This document shows, in pieces, positions 18,679 to 27,866 of a DNA stretch of 48,703 nt. The translations under genes were made by a program, and so were the position numbers. The stretch covers positions 1-48,703 of the forward strand of contig JBHJGP010000033.1 in the NCBI GenBank assembly GCA_050331695.1. The letters run 5' to 3'. The notes beneath the pieces are model-generated. The model searched no databases. It saw only the letters and a list, made by a program, of their open reading frames with translations, and was not told the origin of the DNA. Position 1 is the first letter of the stretch; each line of letters opens with the position of its first letter. The stretch comes from JBHJGP01 sp050331695. Lineage in GTDB: Bacteria; Pseudomonadota; Alphaproteobacteria; Geminicoccales; Geminicoccaceae.

Positions 18679-20368
18679 GACCGAGCCAGCGCTGGAGGCG
18701 GATCAGCGCGCCGACACCGACAAAACCCTCCTCCAGGCTTTTCAACAAACTGTCGGTGAAGTCGCGGGGCGGCGGAAAAGGCTGAACCGAAACCGGCTCG
18801 TCCGTATCGATCCCGGCCGCCTGCTTGGCTGCATCGAGAGCGACCAGCCAACCACCGAGATCATCGACCAACCCCCGGTCCAGCGCATGGCGGCCGCTCC
18901 AAACCTGACCGCCGGCGATCCTTCGCACATCGTCGGCGGCCATGTTGCGCCCCCGGGCCACACCCTGGACGAAGGCGTCATAAGTGTGGTCGAGAAAGGC
19001 CTCGACCCGCGCCCGCGAGCGTTCGTCATAATCATCCACGAATGACCACAAATCGGCATTCTCGCCCCGCTGCACCCGTTCCCAATTGACGCCGAGGTCG
19101 TCCCAGAACTCTTGGGTGACGGGCTTGCCGACGATCACGCCGATGGATCCGGTGATCGTTCCGGGCGAGGCCAGGATCCGGTCGGCATCCATGGAGATCC
19201 AATAGCCGCCTGACGCGGCGGTGTTGCCCATGGAGACGATCACGGGCTTGCCGGCGTTGCGCGCCTGACGGACCTGAAACCCGATCGTTTCGGAAGCGAC
19301 CGCCGAGCCGCCCGGCGAATCCACCCGCAGGACGATCGCGTCGACGGAATCGTTCTCGATCGCCTGTTTCACGGCGCCGGCGGTGCGGTCCGCCTGAATG
19401 CCGGCACCGCCGAGCGGATCATCGCCACCGTCCGCCTGGATCACACCCACCGCGTGAACCAGGGCGATCACGGGAAGGTCCTCGGCCTGTTCCCGTCGGC
19501 TGGCTTTGACGTAGCGCTCGAGCGAGAAATAGCCGGTGCCTTCGCTCAGCTCTTCATCCAGCAGGTCTTCCAGCTCATCGCGGTGCATAATGCCGTCGAG
19601 AAGGCCGGCGGAAGCCGCTTCTTCCGCCATCAGCGGGCCGCGGTCGATGAGTTCGATTACCTGCACCGGCTCTAGGCCCCGACCCGACGCGATGCCGTCG
19701 ACCAACTGACCGTAAACCTGATCCGCCAGCTGGTTCAGCGTCTCCCGATGAGCCGGCGTCAGCGTCTCTTCGGTGAAGCTGTTGAGCGCCGTCTTATGCT
19801 CCTCGCGCTGGCCGACCTCGAGCTCGATGCCCCATTGATCGAGCAGCGGTTTGACGAACGGGGTCTCGATCGAGATGCCCGTCAGGCCGACGATGCCGAG
19901 GGGCTGGATATAGATACGCTCGAAGCCGCTCGCCACGTAGTAGCCGATCGTCCCCGGACCGAATTCGGCGAAACTGTCGGCATAGGCCACGGTCGTCTTG
20001 CCCGCGCTGCGCAGGCGCGCCACGACCTCGATCAACTCCTGGGCCTGGGCGAAACCGAACCCATCGCCTCCCAGACGAACGTAAACCCCTTTCACCCGGT
20101 CGTCGGTGACAGCCCGCTCGAGCGCCAACAAGATCTCGGGAAAGCTGGGCTCGGGCTCGAGGCTGGTGAAATCGAACCGCCCCAAGCCTGCGGGCTTTTC
20201 CTCGATGCCGTTTCGCCAATCGGCGACCAGGATCATCTCGTTCGGAACCTCGATCCGCTGGCCGGCGAACTCGCGGCTGGCCCACCAGGCGAAGCCGGCG
20301 AGCCCGACGATCAGGAGGAGGGCGAGAAAGCCAAAAACGGCCAACGCCCGGACAAGGAACCGGCCCAC
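18623..20368 (-). CDS. sppA: Signal peptide peptidase SppA, 67-kDa type
   Basis: This inner-membrane protease cleaves left-over signal peptides. The 581 residues match the long, double-domain SppA form. There is one N-terminal membrane anchor (about residues 8-30); the catalytic Lys192 sits in REEHKTALNSF, and the catalytic Ser386 in GNTAASGGYWIS, both as in E. coli SppA. The GTG start at 20368 follows the rlmN stop by 3 bases, so ialB-rlmN-sppA reads as one transcript. The 3' end overlaps the convergent methyltransferase gene by 56 bases. Confidence 0.94.
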   Translation of the reverse strand: MGRFLVRALAVFGFLALLLIVGLAGFAWWASREFAGQRIEVPNEMILVADWRNGIEEKPAGLGRFDFTSLEPEPSFPEILLALERAVTDDRVKGVYVRLGGDGFGFAQAQELIEVVARLRSAGKTTVAYADSFAEFGPGTIGYYVASGFERIYIQPLGIVGLTGISIETPFVKPLLDQWGIELEVGQREEHKTALNSFTEETLTPAHRETLNQLADQVYGQLVDGIASGRGLEPVQVIELIDRGPLMAEEAASAGLLDGIMHRDELEDLLDEELSEGTGYFSLERYVKASRREQAEDLPVIALVHAVGVIQADGGDDPLGGAGIQADRTAGAVKQAIENDSVDAIVLRVDSPGGSAVASETIGFQVRQARNAGKPVIVSMGNTAASGGYWISMDADRILASPGTITGSIGVIVGKPVTQEFWDDLGVNWERVQRGENADLWSFVDDYDERSRARVEAFLDHTYDAFVQGVARGRNMAADDVRRIAGGQVWSGRHALDRGLVDDLGGWLVALDAAKQAAGIDTDEPVSVQPFPPPRDFTDSLLKSLEEGFVGVGALIRLQRWLGLNPYPGGQTLRAPSIVFR

Positions 20369-20371
20369 CGC

Positions 20372-21517
20372 TCAGACCGCCATTTCGGGCTGGGCAGGCA
20401 CGCGCCGGCGCGCGGCCCGCTCGCTCGCGGTCTTGAGCTGTCCGCAGGCTGCCAAGATGTCCCGGCCGCGCGGCGTGCGCACCGGTGAGGCGTAGCCGGC
20501 CGCTTCCAAGATCCCAGCGAAGGCCTCGATCCGCGACCAGGGCGAACAGGCGTAACGGCTACCGGGCCAGGGATTGAAGGGGATGAGATTGACCTTGGCG
20601 CAAACAGGCTCAAGCAGTTTCACCAAGGCCCTCGCATCCTGATCCGTGTCGTTGACGCCATCGAGCATGACATATTCGAAGGTGATCGGCTTGCCGCGGT
20701 GGGGGTAGGTTCGACAGGCCTGGATCAAGGTTTCGATGTTCCATTTACGATTGATAGGCACGAGTTCGTCGCGCAATTCGTCGCGGACCGCGTGGAGTGA
20801 GATCGCGAGTCCAACCCCCAGCTCTTCGCCGCACTGTTTGATCTTCGGCACCACACCCGAGGTCGACAGTGTGACCTTGCGTTTCGAGATACCGATGCCC
20901 TCGCCATCGTTGGCGACCTGGAGCGCCTTTGCCACTGCGGCATAGTTGAACAGAGGCTCACCCATGCCCATGAGCACGATGTTGGTGAGCATCCGGTTCA
21001 ACTTGCCGCTGGGCCATTCGCCGAGCCGATCCCGCGCCACCAGGAGCTGGCCGATGATCTCGCCGGCCGAGAGGTTGCGCACCAGCGCCATGGTTCCGGT
21101 GTGACAAAAACTGCAGCTAAGGGTGCAGCCGACCTGACTGGAAACGCAGAGAGCGCCCCGATCGGTTTCGGGAATGAAGACGGTCTCGACCTGGCGCCCG
21201 TCGGCCAACGCCAGGAGCCACTTGACCGTGCCGTCCTTGGAGCGCTGCTCGGAGACGATTGCCGGCCGCTCGATCCGAAAGCGGTCGGCCAGGAACTGGC
21301 GCAGCTCACCCGGCAGGGTGTGCATCACGTCGAAATCGACGGCACCCCGGTGGTAGAGCCAGTGCCAGAGCTGGCGCAACCGCATCGCCACCTTGGTCTC
21401 GGCAACGCCCAAAGCATGCAGGGCCGCCGCCAACTCGCCGCGATCCAGATCGAAGATCAGCGCTCGCTTGTCGGCACCGGCCCCGGCAGCCGTGGGAAGG
21501 GCGGTGTCAGCCGGCAC
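20372..21517 (-). CDS. rlmN: 23S rRNA (adenine2503-C2)-methyltransferase RlmN
   Basis: This radical-SAM enzyme methylates A2503 of 23S rRNA and also A37 of some tRNAs. The 4Fe-4S cluster motif is C131-TLS-C135-SF-C138 (VGCTLSCSFCHTGTM). The methyl-carrying Cys358 sits in the C-terminal RGRDILAACGQL. The 381-residue length is normal. The GTG start at 21517 overlaps the end of the upstream gene by 11 bases, which suggests translational coupling. Confidence 0.96.
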   Translation of the reverse strand: MPADTALPTAAGAGADKRALIFDLDRGELAAALHALGVAETKVAMRLRQLWHWLYHRGAVDFDVMHTLPGELRQFLADRFRIERPAIVSEQRSKDGTVKWLLALADGRQVETVFIPETDRGALCVSSQVGCTLSCSFCHTGTMALVRNLSAGEIIGQLLVARDRLGEWPSGKLNRMLTNIVLMGMGEPLFNYAAVAKALQVANDGEGIGISKRKVTLSTSGVVPKIKQCGEELGVGLAISLHAVRDELRDELVPINRKWNIETLIQACRTYPHRGKPITFEYVMLDGVNDTDQDARALVKLLEPVCAKVNLIPFNPWPGSRYACSPWSRIEAFAGILEAAGYASPVRTPRGRDILAACGQLKTASERAARRRVPAQPEMAV

Positions 21518-22025
21518 AGGCCTCGACCATCGCGTTGTATGCTCGGGTAAAACCCAATAGCGAATAGGAGTCCTCCGACCAGGTCTCCTTGGTCGAGGTC
21601 CCCCGCACCGTCATCCGCTGGCCGGCCTTCATGGCCGCGACGATCCCGTCATCGTCGCCATTGTTGGCCCAGGCATGCTCGCCTTGGGTGAACAGCGTGT
21701 AACTATTGTCGTCGATCCTCATCGTGACATCGCTGTCCGCGAGATAGCTGTAGCCCGGCTGATAGCTGACTTCGACGGTTGGCGGGTCGCCCGGCAACCG
21801 AGTCACAAGCGGCGCCGGCGGCCCGCGCCTGGTGTAGTTGCCGTCCTGATCGGTCGGCTCACTGGTGATAAAGCAAAGCTTGTCGCCGTCGTCGACGTAT
21901 GTGTAAAGCACCCAATCCCGGAACTGACCGATGAACCGTTGTTCCTGGGCCGCTGCGGGCGACGGCAGGCTGAAAAAGGCCTGGAAAAGCGCAGCGAAAA
22001 GGGTGGCGGCAAACAGCCGATGCAT
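21507..22025 (-). CDS. IalB (invasion-associated locus B) family protein
   Basis: The exported protein of about 172 residues has a signal peptide (MHRLFAATLFAALFQAFFSL, cut near PSPAAA-QEQRF). The mature part, with FRDWVLYTYVDDGDKLCFIT and a later ...EACAG end holding a second Cys, matches the alphaproteobacterial IalB family, named after a Bartonella protein but widespread in free-living species, function unclear. Start: ATG at 22025; an in-frame ATG at 22040 adds five residues. The gene is first in the leftward run with rlmN and sppA. Confidence 0.8.
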   Translation of the reverse strand: MHRLFAATLFAALFQAFFSLPSPAAAQEQRFIGQFRDWVLYTYVDDGDKLCFITSEPTDQDGNYTRRGPPAPLVTRLPGDPPTVEVSYQPGYSYLADSDVTMRIDDNSYTLFTQGEHAWANNGDDDGIVAAMKAGQRMTVRGTSTKETWSEDSYSLLGFTRAYNAMVEACAG

Positions 22026-22042
22026 CCCGATCCAATCCATTT

Positions 22043-22056
22043 ACGTGGTCACGTGA
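22043..22056. promoter_or_regulatory. Palindrome in the divergent promoter region
   Basis: ACGTG-GT-CACGT (22043-22054) and the overlapping TCACGTGA (22049-22056) lie just upstream of the ialB start, in the 173-base gap to the divergent quinone oxidoreductase gene. It could be an operator, but no regulator is identified. The rest of the gap shows no gene. Confidence 0.3.
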
Positions 22057-22213
22057 AGCCCGCCTAACTATAGGAATGAGGCCAAGTCTGAGAAGCCCTT
22101 TGCGTGCAGCAGTTGAGTTCGTCGCCGGTTACCTCTCGACTAGGTGATAGACAGACGAATGGTCACCCTATCTAAAAGGCCGAGGTCGCACCGGAAACCG
22201 AGGAGATAGCGCT

Positions 22214-23188
22214 TTGCGAGCGGTCGTTTGCCGGGAACTGGTCGGGCCTGCGGGTTTGGTGCTCGAGGACGGCAAAGCGCCCGAGCCTGCACCCGGTGAG
22301 GTGCTCATTCAGGTCGAAGCGGCGGCGCTCAACTTCGCCGACACGCTGATGATCCGGGGCCGCTACCAGGAGCGCTACGATCCGCCCTTCGTGCCGGGTC
22401 TCGAGATCGCGGGCCGGGTTTTGAGCGTCGGCGCCGGTGTGGGCCGGCCTGAGCCCGGCGAACGGGTGATGGCGGTTCTCGACCGGGGCGGTTTCGCCGA
22501 ACAGGTGGTGGCCCATGAGCGCGACGTCTTCGCGGTGCCGGACAGTTTGCCGATGGATCAGGCCGCTGGTTTTCCCATCGCCTATGGCACGGCCTACGGT
22601 GCCCTGGTCTGGCGAGCAGGTCTTCGCGAAGGTGAGGTGCTGGTCGTTCACGGGGCTGCCGGCGGCGTCGGCCTCACCGCGGTCGAGTGCGGCAAGGCTT
22701 TGGGCGCCCGGGTGATCGCCACCGCCCGGGGCGAGGACAAGCTGGAGGTCGCCAGGCGCCACGGGGCGGACCAGGTCCTCGACGCGGCTAAGGATGATTT
22801 GCGCGAGCGGATCCTGGCGGCGACCGACGGCGACGGCGCCGATGTCGTCTTCGACAGTGTCGGCGGCGATGTGGCCAAAGCCTCCTTTCGGGCGATGGCC
22901 TGGGAGGGCCGGTACCTGGCGATCGGCTTTGCCAGCGGCGAGGTGCCCGAGATCCAGGCCAACCGGCTCCTGGTGAAGAACATCGCGGCGATCGGTTTCT
23001 ACTGGGGAAGCTATCGCACCAAGGCACCGGATCGGCTTCGGCAAAGTTTCGAGGTGCTCCTCGACTGGTACGAGCGGGGTCTCCTGAAACCGACCGTGTC
23101 CCATCATTTTCCCTTGGACAAGGCGGCCGACGCGTTGACGACGCTGATCGGACGCAAGAGCCGCGGCAAGATCGTGCTGACGGTCTGA
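22214..23188 (+). CDS. NADPH:quinone oxidoreductase family protein
   Basis: This 324-residue medium-chain dehydrogenase/reductase lacks structural zinc Cys residues, as in zeta-crystallin-like quinone reductases. It has the GroES-like N-terminal domain (LIQVEAAALNFADTLMIRGRYQ) and a nucleotide-binding Rossmann motif GAAGGVGLTAVE near residue 150. The TTG at 22214 has AGGAG 8 bases upstream. It leads a possible operon with the next two genes. The substrate is unknown; acyl-CoA or quinone reduction is typical of the family. Confidence 0.85.
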   Translation: MRAVVCRELVGPAGLVLEDGKAPEPAPGEVLIQVEAAALNFADTLMIRGRYQERYDPPFVPGLEIAGRVLSVGAGVGRPEPGERVMAVLDRGGFAEQVVAHERDVFAVPDSLPMDQAAGFPIAYGTAYGALVWRAGLREGEVLVVHGAAGGVGLTAVECGKALGARVIATARGEDKLEVARRHGADQVLDAAKDDLRERILAATDGDGADVVFDSVGGDVAKASFRAMAWEGRYLAIGFASGEVPEIQANRLLVKNIAAIGFYWGSYRTKAPDRLRQSFEVLLDWYERGLLKPTVSHHFPLDKAADALTTLIGRKSRGKIVLTV

Positions 23189-23197
23189 GCCAGGCCG

Positions 23198-24142
23198 ATG
23201 CTGCCGGTCGTCTATCATCCCGCCTACAGCGTGCCCTTGCCCGCGAACCACCGTTTTCCGATGCCCAAATTCAAGGCGGTGTTCGACCGGCTGATGGCGG
23301 ACGGAACCGCCGAGGCGAGGTGGCTCTTCGCCCCGGAACCGGCGCCCCGCGCCTGGCTAGAGGCAGCCCACGAGCCGGCTTACGTCACCGCGATCCTGGA
23401 TGGCCGGCTCGATGCGGACGCGGAGCGGCGTCTGGGCCTTCCCGTCAGCGAGGCCTTGAGCATGCGCTCGCGGACGGCCACCGCAGGTACCCTGCTTGCC
23501 GCCAAGCTCGCGCTCGAACACGGTTTTGCCTGCAATACCGCGGGCGGCAGTCACCACGCGCACAGCGCCTTCGGCAGCGGCTTTTGCGTGTTCAACGACG
23601 TGGCGGTGGCGAGCCGTCTCCTGCTGGCGGAAGGATTGGTCTCGTCGATCCTGGTGGTCGATCTCGACGTGCACCAAGGTGACGGGACGGCCCGAATGCT
23701 GAGCGCCTGTCGAAGCGCTTTTACCTTTTCGGTCCATTGCCGGACCAATTTTCCGGCCCGCAAGGCGGCCTCGGATCTCGACGTGGCGCTCGAGCCCGGC
23801 ACCGGCGACCGGGCCTATCTGGAAACCCTGGCCGAGTATCTTCCAGCCTTGGTCGACCGCCTGGCGCCCGACCTCATCTTCTACAATGCCGGTGTCGACC
23901 CCCATGGCGACGACCGCCTGGGCCGTTTAAGTCTCACCGACGACGGTCTCGCCGCCCGCGACAGCTACGTGATCGGCCTGGCAAACAGACGAAAAATCCC
24001 GCTCGCAGGCGTTCTCGGCGGCGGCTACGATCGGGACATCACCAGGCTGGCGGCCCGCCACGCGATTTTGTTTCGTGAGGCGAAAGCCGCTTTGATCCAA
24101 CAACGAAACAGCGAAAAGATCCGGGAGCAAAACCCATGTTGA
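23198..24142 (+). CDS. Histone deacetylase family hydrolase
   Basis: The 314-residue protein carries the family motifs: GGSHHAHSAFGSGFCVFNDV with the catalytic His pair (near residues 124-125), the zinc-binding VDLDVHQGDGTARM, and the third Asp region NAGVDPHGDDRLGRL, followed by LGGGYDRD. Bacterial members deacetylate lysines, polyamines or acetoin-related substrates; the sequence does not say which. The ATG at 23198 follows the quinone reductase stop codon by 9 bases. The 3' end overlaps the fucU-like gene by 7 bases. Confidence 0.9.
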   Translation: MLPVVYHPAYSVPLPANHRFPMPKFKAVFDRLMADGTAEARWLFAPEPAPRAWLEAAHEPAYVTAILDGRLDADAERRLGLPVSEALSMRSRTATAGTLLAAKLALEHGFACNTAGGSHHAHSAFGSGFCVFNDVAVASRLLLAEGLVSSILVVDLDVHQGDGTARMLSACRSAFTFSVHCRTNFPARKAASDLDVALEPGTGDRAYLETLAEYLPALVDRLAPDLIFYNAGVDPHGDDRLGRLSLTDDGLAARDSYVIGLANRRKIPLAGVLGGGYDRDITRLAARHAILFREAKAALIQQRNSEKIREQNPC

Positions 24143-24567
24143 AAGGCATCGACCCGATCCTGAACGCGGATGTGCTGTATGCGCTTCGAGCCATGGGCCA
24201 CGGCGACGACCTGGTCATTGCCGACGCCAACTTTCCCGCCGAGACCATGGCGACCGGCCGGCTGATCAGGATGGACGGGGTGACCTCGCCCCGGCTGCTC
24301 GACGCCGTGCTTTCGCTTATGCCGCTGGACGAGTTCGTCGATGAGCCGGCGGGCCGGATTGAGGTGGTGGGGGATGCTGACGCGGTCCCGGAGGTCTGCG
24401 CCGAAATGCAGGACGTGATCGGCCGCCACGAGCCGAACGTAACGCTCGCCAAGATCGACCGGTTCGACTTTTACGACCGCGCGCGCAAGGCGTTTGCCGT
24501 GATCGCGACCGGCGAGCCCCGGCTCTATGGCTGCGTGATCCTCAAAATGGGCGTGATCCGGCCCTAG
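24136..24567 (+). CDS. RbsD/FucU family sugar mutarotase
   Basis: The 143-residue protein matches FucU/RbsD, which interconvert the anomers of fucose or ribose. Visible are the N-terminal MLKGIDPILNADVLYALRAM, the catalytic His in MGHGDDLVIADANFP, and the C-terminal GEPRLYGCVILKMGV. FucU-like length and the YGC ending favour FucU over RbsD, but no fucose or ribose genes lie nearby. The ATG overlaps the end of the deacetylase gene, so it is probably translationally coupled. Confidence 0.85.
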   Translation: MLKGIDPILNADVLYALRAMGHGDDLVIADANFPAETMATGRLIRMDGVTSPRLLDAVLSLMPLDEFVDEPAGRIEVVGDADAVPEVCAEMQDVIGRHEPNVTLAKIDRFDFYDRARKAFAVIATGEPRLYGCVILKMGVIRP

Positions 24568-24575
24568 GCCGGATC
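24555..24575. terminator. Hairpin spanning the fucU-like stop codon
   Basis: GATCCGGCC (24555-24563) and GGCCGGATC (24567-24575) form a 9-bp stem with a 3-base loop over the stop codon, in the gap to the convergent exoprotein gene. There is no T run, so it may act only as a weak or bidirectional terminator. Confidence 0.4.
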
Positions 24576-24661
24576 TCCCTCAAATGATCGTCACGGTCAT
24601 GACCACGACAGGCTGACGACGCTGGCTGTGGCTTCACCGGTCAGATCCAGCTTCGTTACTC

Positions 24662-27600
24662 CTAGACCCCGAACACGTCATTGGTGGCGACCACGTTCTC
24701 GACACCCGGGGTCGCCGGCCCGACGCCCCAGGCGAAGGCATTTTGCGCGTCCAGGTTCTGGGGCTGGCGAGAGACCGAATCGGTGTCCTTGGCGTTGCGC
24801 GCGTCCTCGTTGATCTGGCCATTCTGGGCACCGAAGGTCTCGTACAGGCTCGGACCCAGCACCGGATCGGTGGAGCTGTCGACCTCGTAGACCACGGCAT
24901 CGATGACGTCGGCCAGATCGAGCGCGTTGATCGACTGGTCGATCGGAAAGTCGGCGGCGTCGCCTTGTACCAGGGCGATGCCGGTCACGGTATTATCGAG
25001 CTCGTTGACGTCGAAGCCCGCGGGCGTGAGATCGACATTCACGACATCATCCGAGCCGAGCACGAAGAAATCGCCCTGGCCGATGGTCTGACCATCCAGG
25101 TCGAAGGCCTGATCGACCCGGTCGCCATTGCTCTTATAGACCACCAGGCTGGTGCCATCGAGGCTGCCGCCGTCGACGTCGAACAGCTCGATGAACTCGC
25201 TTCGGTCGGCACCTGAAGGCGTGTCCGCGTCGACCTCGTTGATCACCGGCGCGTCATCATCCCCGGTGATCTTGACGAGCGCCCGCGCCGTGTCGGTGGC
25301 ATCGCCATCGGAGAGCGTGTAGTCGATCGACGCTCCTAAGCTTTGGCCGACGGCGAGACCGTTGAGCGCGAACGGATTGGTGGCGGTGATCGTGAAGCTA
25401 CCGTCTGTCTGAACGGTGATCTCGACGCCGCGGCCGAGATCGATCGCCTGGCCCACCAGCGCCGCGTCGCCATTGATCGCCGAGATCGACAAGGGATCTC
25501 CTTCGACATCGCTGTCGACGCCATTGCCGTTGTCGTCGGTGATCAGATTGCCGGTGAGATCGGCCGCGAGAAGCGCATCCTCGTTGGTGCCGAGCTCGTC
25601 ATCGGTGGCGACCGGCGGATCGTTGACACCGGTGATGGTCACGGTGACCGCCGCCGTATCGGTGCCACCATTGCCGTCACTGACGGTGTAGCCAAAACCG
25701 TCGGTCGCCTGCTCGCCATCGTCCAGGCTTTCGAACTGGCCATTGGGATCGTAAGTGACCGTGCCGTCAGCATTGAGCGCAACCGTGCCGGTGGTGCCCG
25801 AGCTGTCGACAGCCGAAATCGCGAGCACGTCGCTGGCGTCGACGTCACTGTCATTGCCAACAAGATCGGTGGCGGGAATGACGATGGCGGTGTTTTCGTC
25901 CGTGCCGGTCTCATCGTCGGCCGCGACCGGGGCATCATTGACGCCATTAACGGTGATGGTGACCGTGGCGGTGTCGCTGAACTCACCATCTGAGACGGTG
26001 TAGTCGAACGTGTCGGTGGTGCTTTCACCCACCCCCAGGCTCTCGAACTGGCCGTTCGGATCGTAGGCAAAGGTGCCGTCGCCATTGTCGGTCACCTGCC
26101 CCACCGTCCCGCTGGTGTCGATCGAGGCGACGCTCAGCGTGTCGTCCTCGGGATCGCTGTCATTGTCCAGCACAGTGGCCGTGGGTAAGCTCGTGTCCTC
26201 GTCGGTGGTGAAGCCGGCCCCGCCATCGTCATTGGCGACAGGCGCCTCGTTCACATCGGTCACCGTGATGGCGATGTCCTGGACGTCGGTGAGCCCGCCC
26301 GAATCGGTCACCGTCACCTGGATGTCGTAGACATTGTCGCCGCCGGCATCGCCCGGGTTCTCGAAATCCGGCGCGCTGTCGAAGGTCACCACACCACTGT
26401 TGGCATCAATGCCGAACAGCCCCTGATCGGCACCGCCCGTCAGGCTGTAGGTCAGCCCGGAGCCCTCGCTGTCATTGTCGTCCGTACTTTGGACATCGAT
26501 CGCCGAGGTCTGGTTTTCGGCCACTGACGCCGCATCGTTACTGGTGATCGTCGGCGGAACGTTCTCCACCACGTCGGTCACCGTGATGGCGATGTCCTGG
26601 ACGTCGGTGAGACCGCCACTGTCCGTCACCGTTACCTCAACGTCATAGACATTGTCGCCGCCGGCATCGCTAGGGTTCTCAAAGTCCGGCGCGCTATCGA
26701 AGGTGACAACGCCGGTGCTCTGATCGATCGAAAACAGGCCTTGGTCGGCACCGCCCGATAGGCTGTAGGTCAGGCCGGAACCTTCACTGTCGCTATCGTC
26801 CGTGGCGTTGACATCAATCGCACTGGTCTGGTTCTCAGGAACCGACGCTGCGGCTGAACTGTTGATCGAGGGCGCTGTATTCTCCGCCACGTCGGTCACT
26901 GTGACCGCAATGTCCTGAGCGTCGGTGAGGCCGCCACTATCGGTTACGGTCACCTGGATATTATAGACATTGTCGCCGCCGGCATCGCCAGGGTTCTCGA
27001 AGTCCGGCGCGTTGATGAAGGTCACCAGACCTGTGCTGGCATTGATATTGAACAGGGCCTGATCGGCGCCGCCCGAGAAGCTGTAGGTCAGCCCCGAGCC
27101 TTCACTGTCGCTGTCGTCCGTGGCGTTGACATCAATGGCGCTGGTCTGATTTTCGGCCACCGACGCCGCCGCGTTGCTGGTGATGCTCGGGGCGGAGTTG
27201 GTCGAAGCCGCTTCGAATGTTGCCTTCACCGTCTGTGAGGCACCGACCGACTGTCCGCCTGTGGAACCGAGCGGCAACAGTCGTATCGTAACGCTATCGG
27301 AGGTAGAAGATGGAGCCTGTGTCGCGGTTATTCCGCTTTGGAAGCTTTCTTGCTCGACGCTGACCCCTGTGACCGAAGTGATGGATTCGTCCGCAATCGA
27401 GGTGAAACGGTAATTGAGCGTGGTGCCCGCTTGCGGCGCGCCGGTAAAGTTCGCAAAAAACGTATCTTCGCCGACATCGATATCGACGTTGAGTGTGGAC
27501 GTGAATTGGAAACCGCTGGACGTGACCGTGTAAGAAACCGATTGATCGGTTACTTCCTGGCCGGCGCCGACGACAAATGAGGTTTGGAAAAGTGTTTGGT

Positions 27601-27667
27601 TACTGAGTGTATCAAAATCGAAGAAAAATATCTCTAGATCGACGGTTTCACCGATTAGCGATGCCAT
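24662..27667 (-). CDS. Large cadherin/VCBS-like repeat exoprotein with lamin-tail domain
   Basis: The product has about 1001 residues from the ATG at 27667, chosen because GGGGG lies about 9 bases upstream; a GTG at 27718 adds 17 residues. Domain order: an N-terminal unknown domain (about 1-158, MASLIGETVDLEIFFFDFDT); three cadherin-like repeats of about 106 residues sharing SVAENQTSAIDV and PDFENPGDAGGDNVY; three VCBS-like repeats starting PVANDD, PVAADD and PVATDD; and a lamin-tail domain (from about residue 807, INEVDAD...EFIELFD). It is acidic, almost free of Cys, and has no signal peptide. It ends in the short hydrophobic tail NDVFGV, a pattern common in type I secretion substrates, so secretion by an ABC-type exporter is inferred. 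No exporter genes are in the window. Likely a calcium-binding surface or adhesion protein. Confidence 0.85.
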   Translation of the reverse strand: MASLIGETVDLEIFFFDFDTLSNQTLFQTSFVVGAGQEVTDQSVSYTVTSSGFQFTSTLNVDIDVGEDTFFANFTGAPQAGTTLNYRFTSIADESITSVTGVSVEQESFQSGITATQAPSSTSDSVTIRLLPLGSTGGQSVGASQTVKATFEAASTNSAPSITSNAAASVAENQTSAIDVNATDDSDSEGSGLTYSFSGGADQALFNINASTGLVTFINAPDFENPGDAGGDNVYNIQVTVTDSGGLTDAQDIAVTVTDVAENTAPSINSSAAASVPENQTSAIDVNATDDSDSEGSGLTYSLSGGADQGLFSIDQSTGVVTFDSAPDFENPSDAGGDNVYDVEVTVTDSGGLTDVQDIAITVTDVVENVPPTITSNDAASVAENQTSAIDVQSTDDNDSEGSGLTYSLTGGADQGLFGIDANSGVVTFDSAPDFENPGDAGGDNVYDIQVTVTDSGGLTDVQDIAITVTDVNEAPVANDDGGAGFTTDEDTSLPTATVLDNDSDPEDDTLSVASIDTSGTVGQVTDNGDGTFAYDPNGQFESLGVGESTTDTFDYTVSDGEFSDTATVTITVNGVNDAPVAADDETGTDENTAIVIPATDLVGNDSDVDASDVLAISAVDSSGTTGTVALNADGTVTYDPNGQFESLDDGEQATDGFGYTVSDGNGGTDTAAVTVTITGVNDPPVATDDELGTNEDALLAADLTGNLITDDNGNGVDSDVEGDPLSISAINGDAALVGQAIDLGRGVEITVQTDGSFTITATNPFALNGLAVGQSLGASIDYTLSDGDATDTARALVKITGDDDAPVINEVDADTPSGADRSEFIELFDVDGGSLDGTSLVVYKSNGDRVDQAFDLDGQTIGQGDFFVLGSDDVVNVDLTPAGFDVNELDNTVTGIALVQGDAADFPIDQSINALDLADVIDAVVYEVDSSTDPVLGPSLYETFGAQNGQINEDARNAKDTDSVSRQPQNLDAQNAFAWGVGPATPGVENVVATNDVFGV
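26246..27193 (-). repeat. Three tandem 318-base cadherin repeats
   Basis: Three consecutive units of about 318 bases (27193-26876, 26875-26558, 26557-26246) encode cadherin-like repeats that differ at few positions: all share ENQTSAID, SEGSGLTYS and DAGGDNVY. Such close similarity indicates recent duplication or homogenisation by recombination. Confidence 0.85.
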
Positions 27668-27802
27668 TGCAATGAGCCCCCGTTTGCCACGATCCAGTTT
27701 TGTGCTCAGCGTTATCACTGAGCGCTATTCAAAACCCCATACCTCTTGGACCTGTATTGACCGAGCGCGGAGCTTTGTCCACTTGATAAGCTCATGAGCA
27801 AA

Positions 27803-27866
27803 TCAACCAACTTGTTCAGAGCTATATCGGTGATTGTCACCGCGTTCATGACAAGTTGTTGGTTGA
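27803..27866. repeat. Imperfect inverted repeat at the edge of the cadherin relic
   Basis: TCAACCAACTTGT (27803-27815) pairs with ACAAGTTGTTGGTTGA (27851-27866), allowing one 3-base bulge, around a 35-base spacer. It lies between the cadherin gene and the relic. No mobile element is recognised. The rest of 27719-27845 shows no gene; it should contain the promoter of the cadherin gene. Confidence 0.45.
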
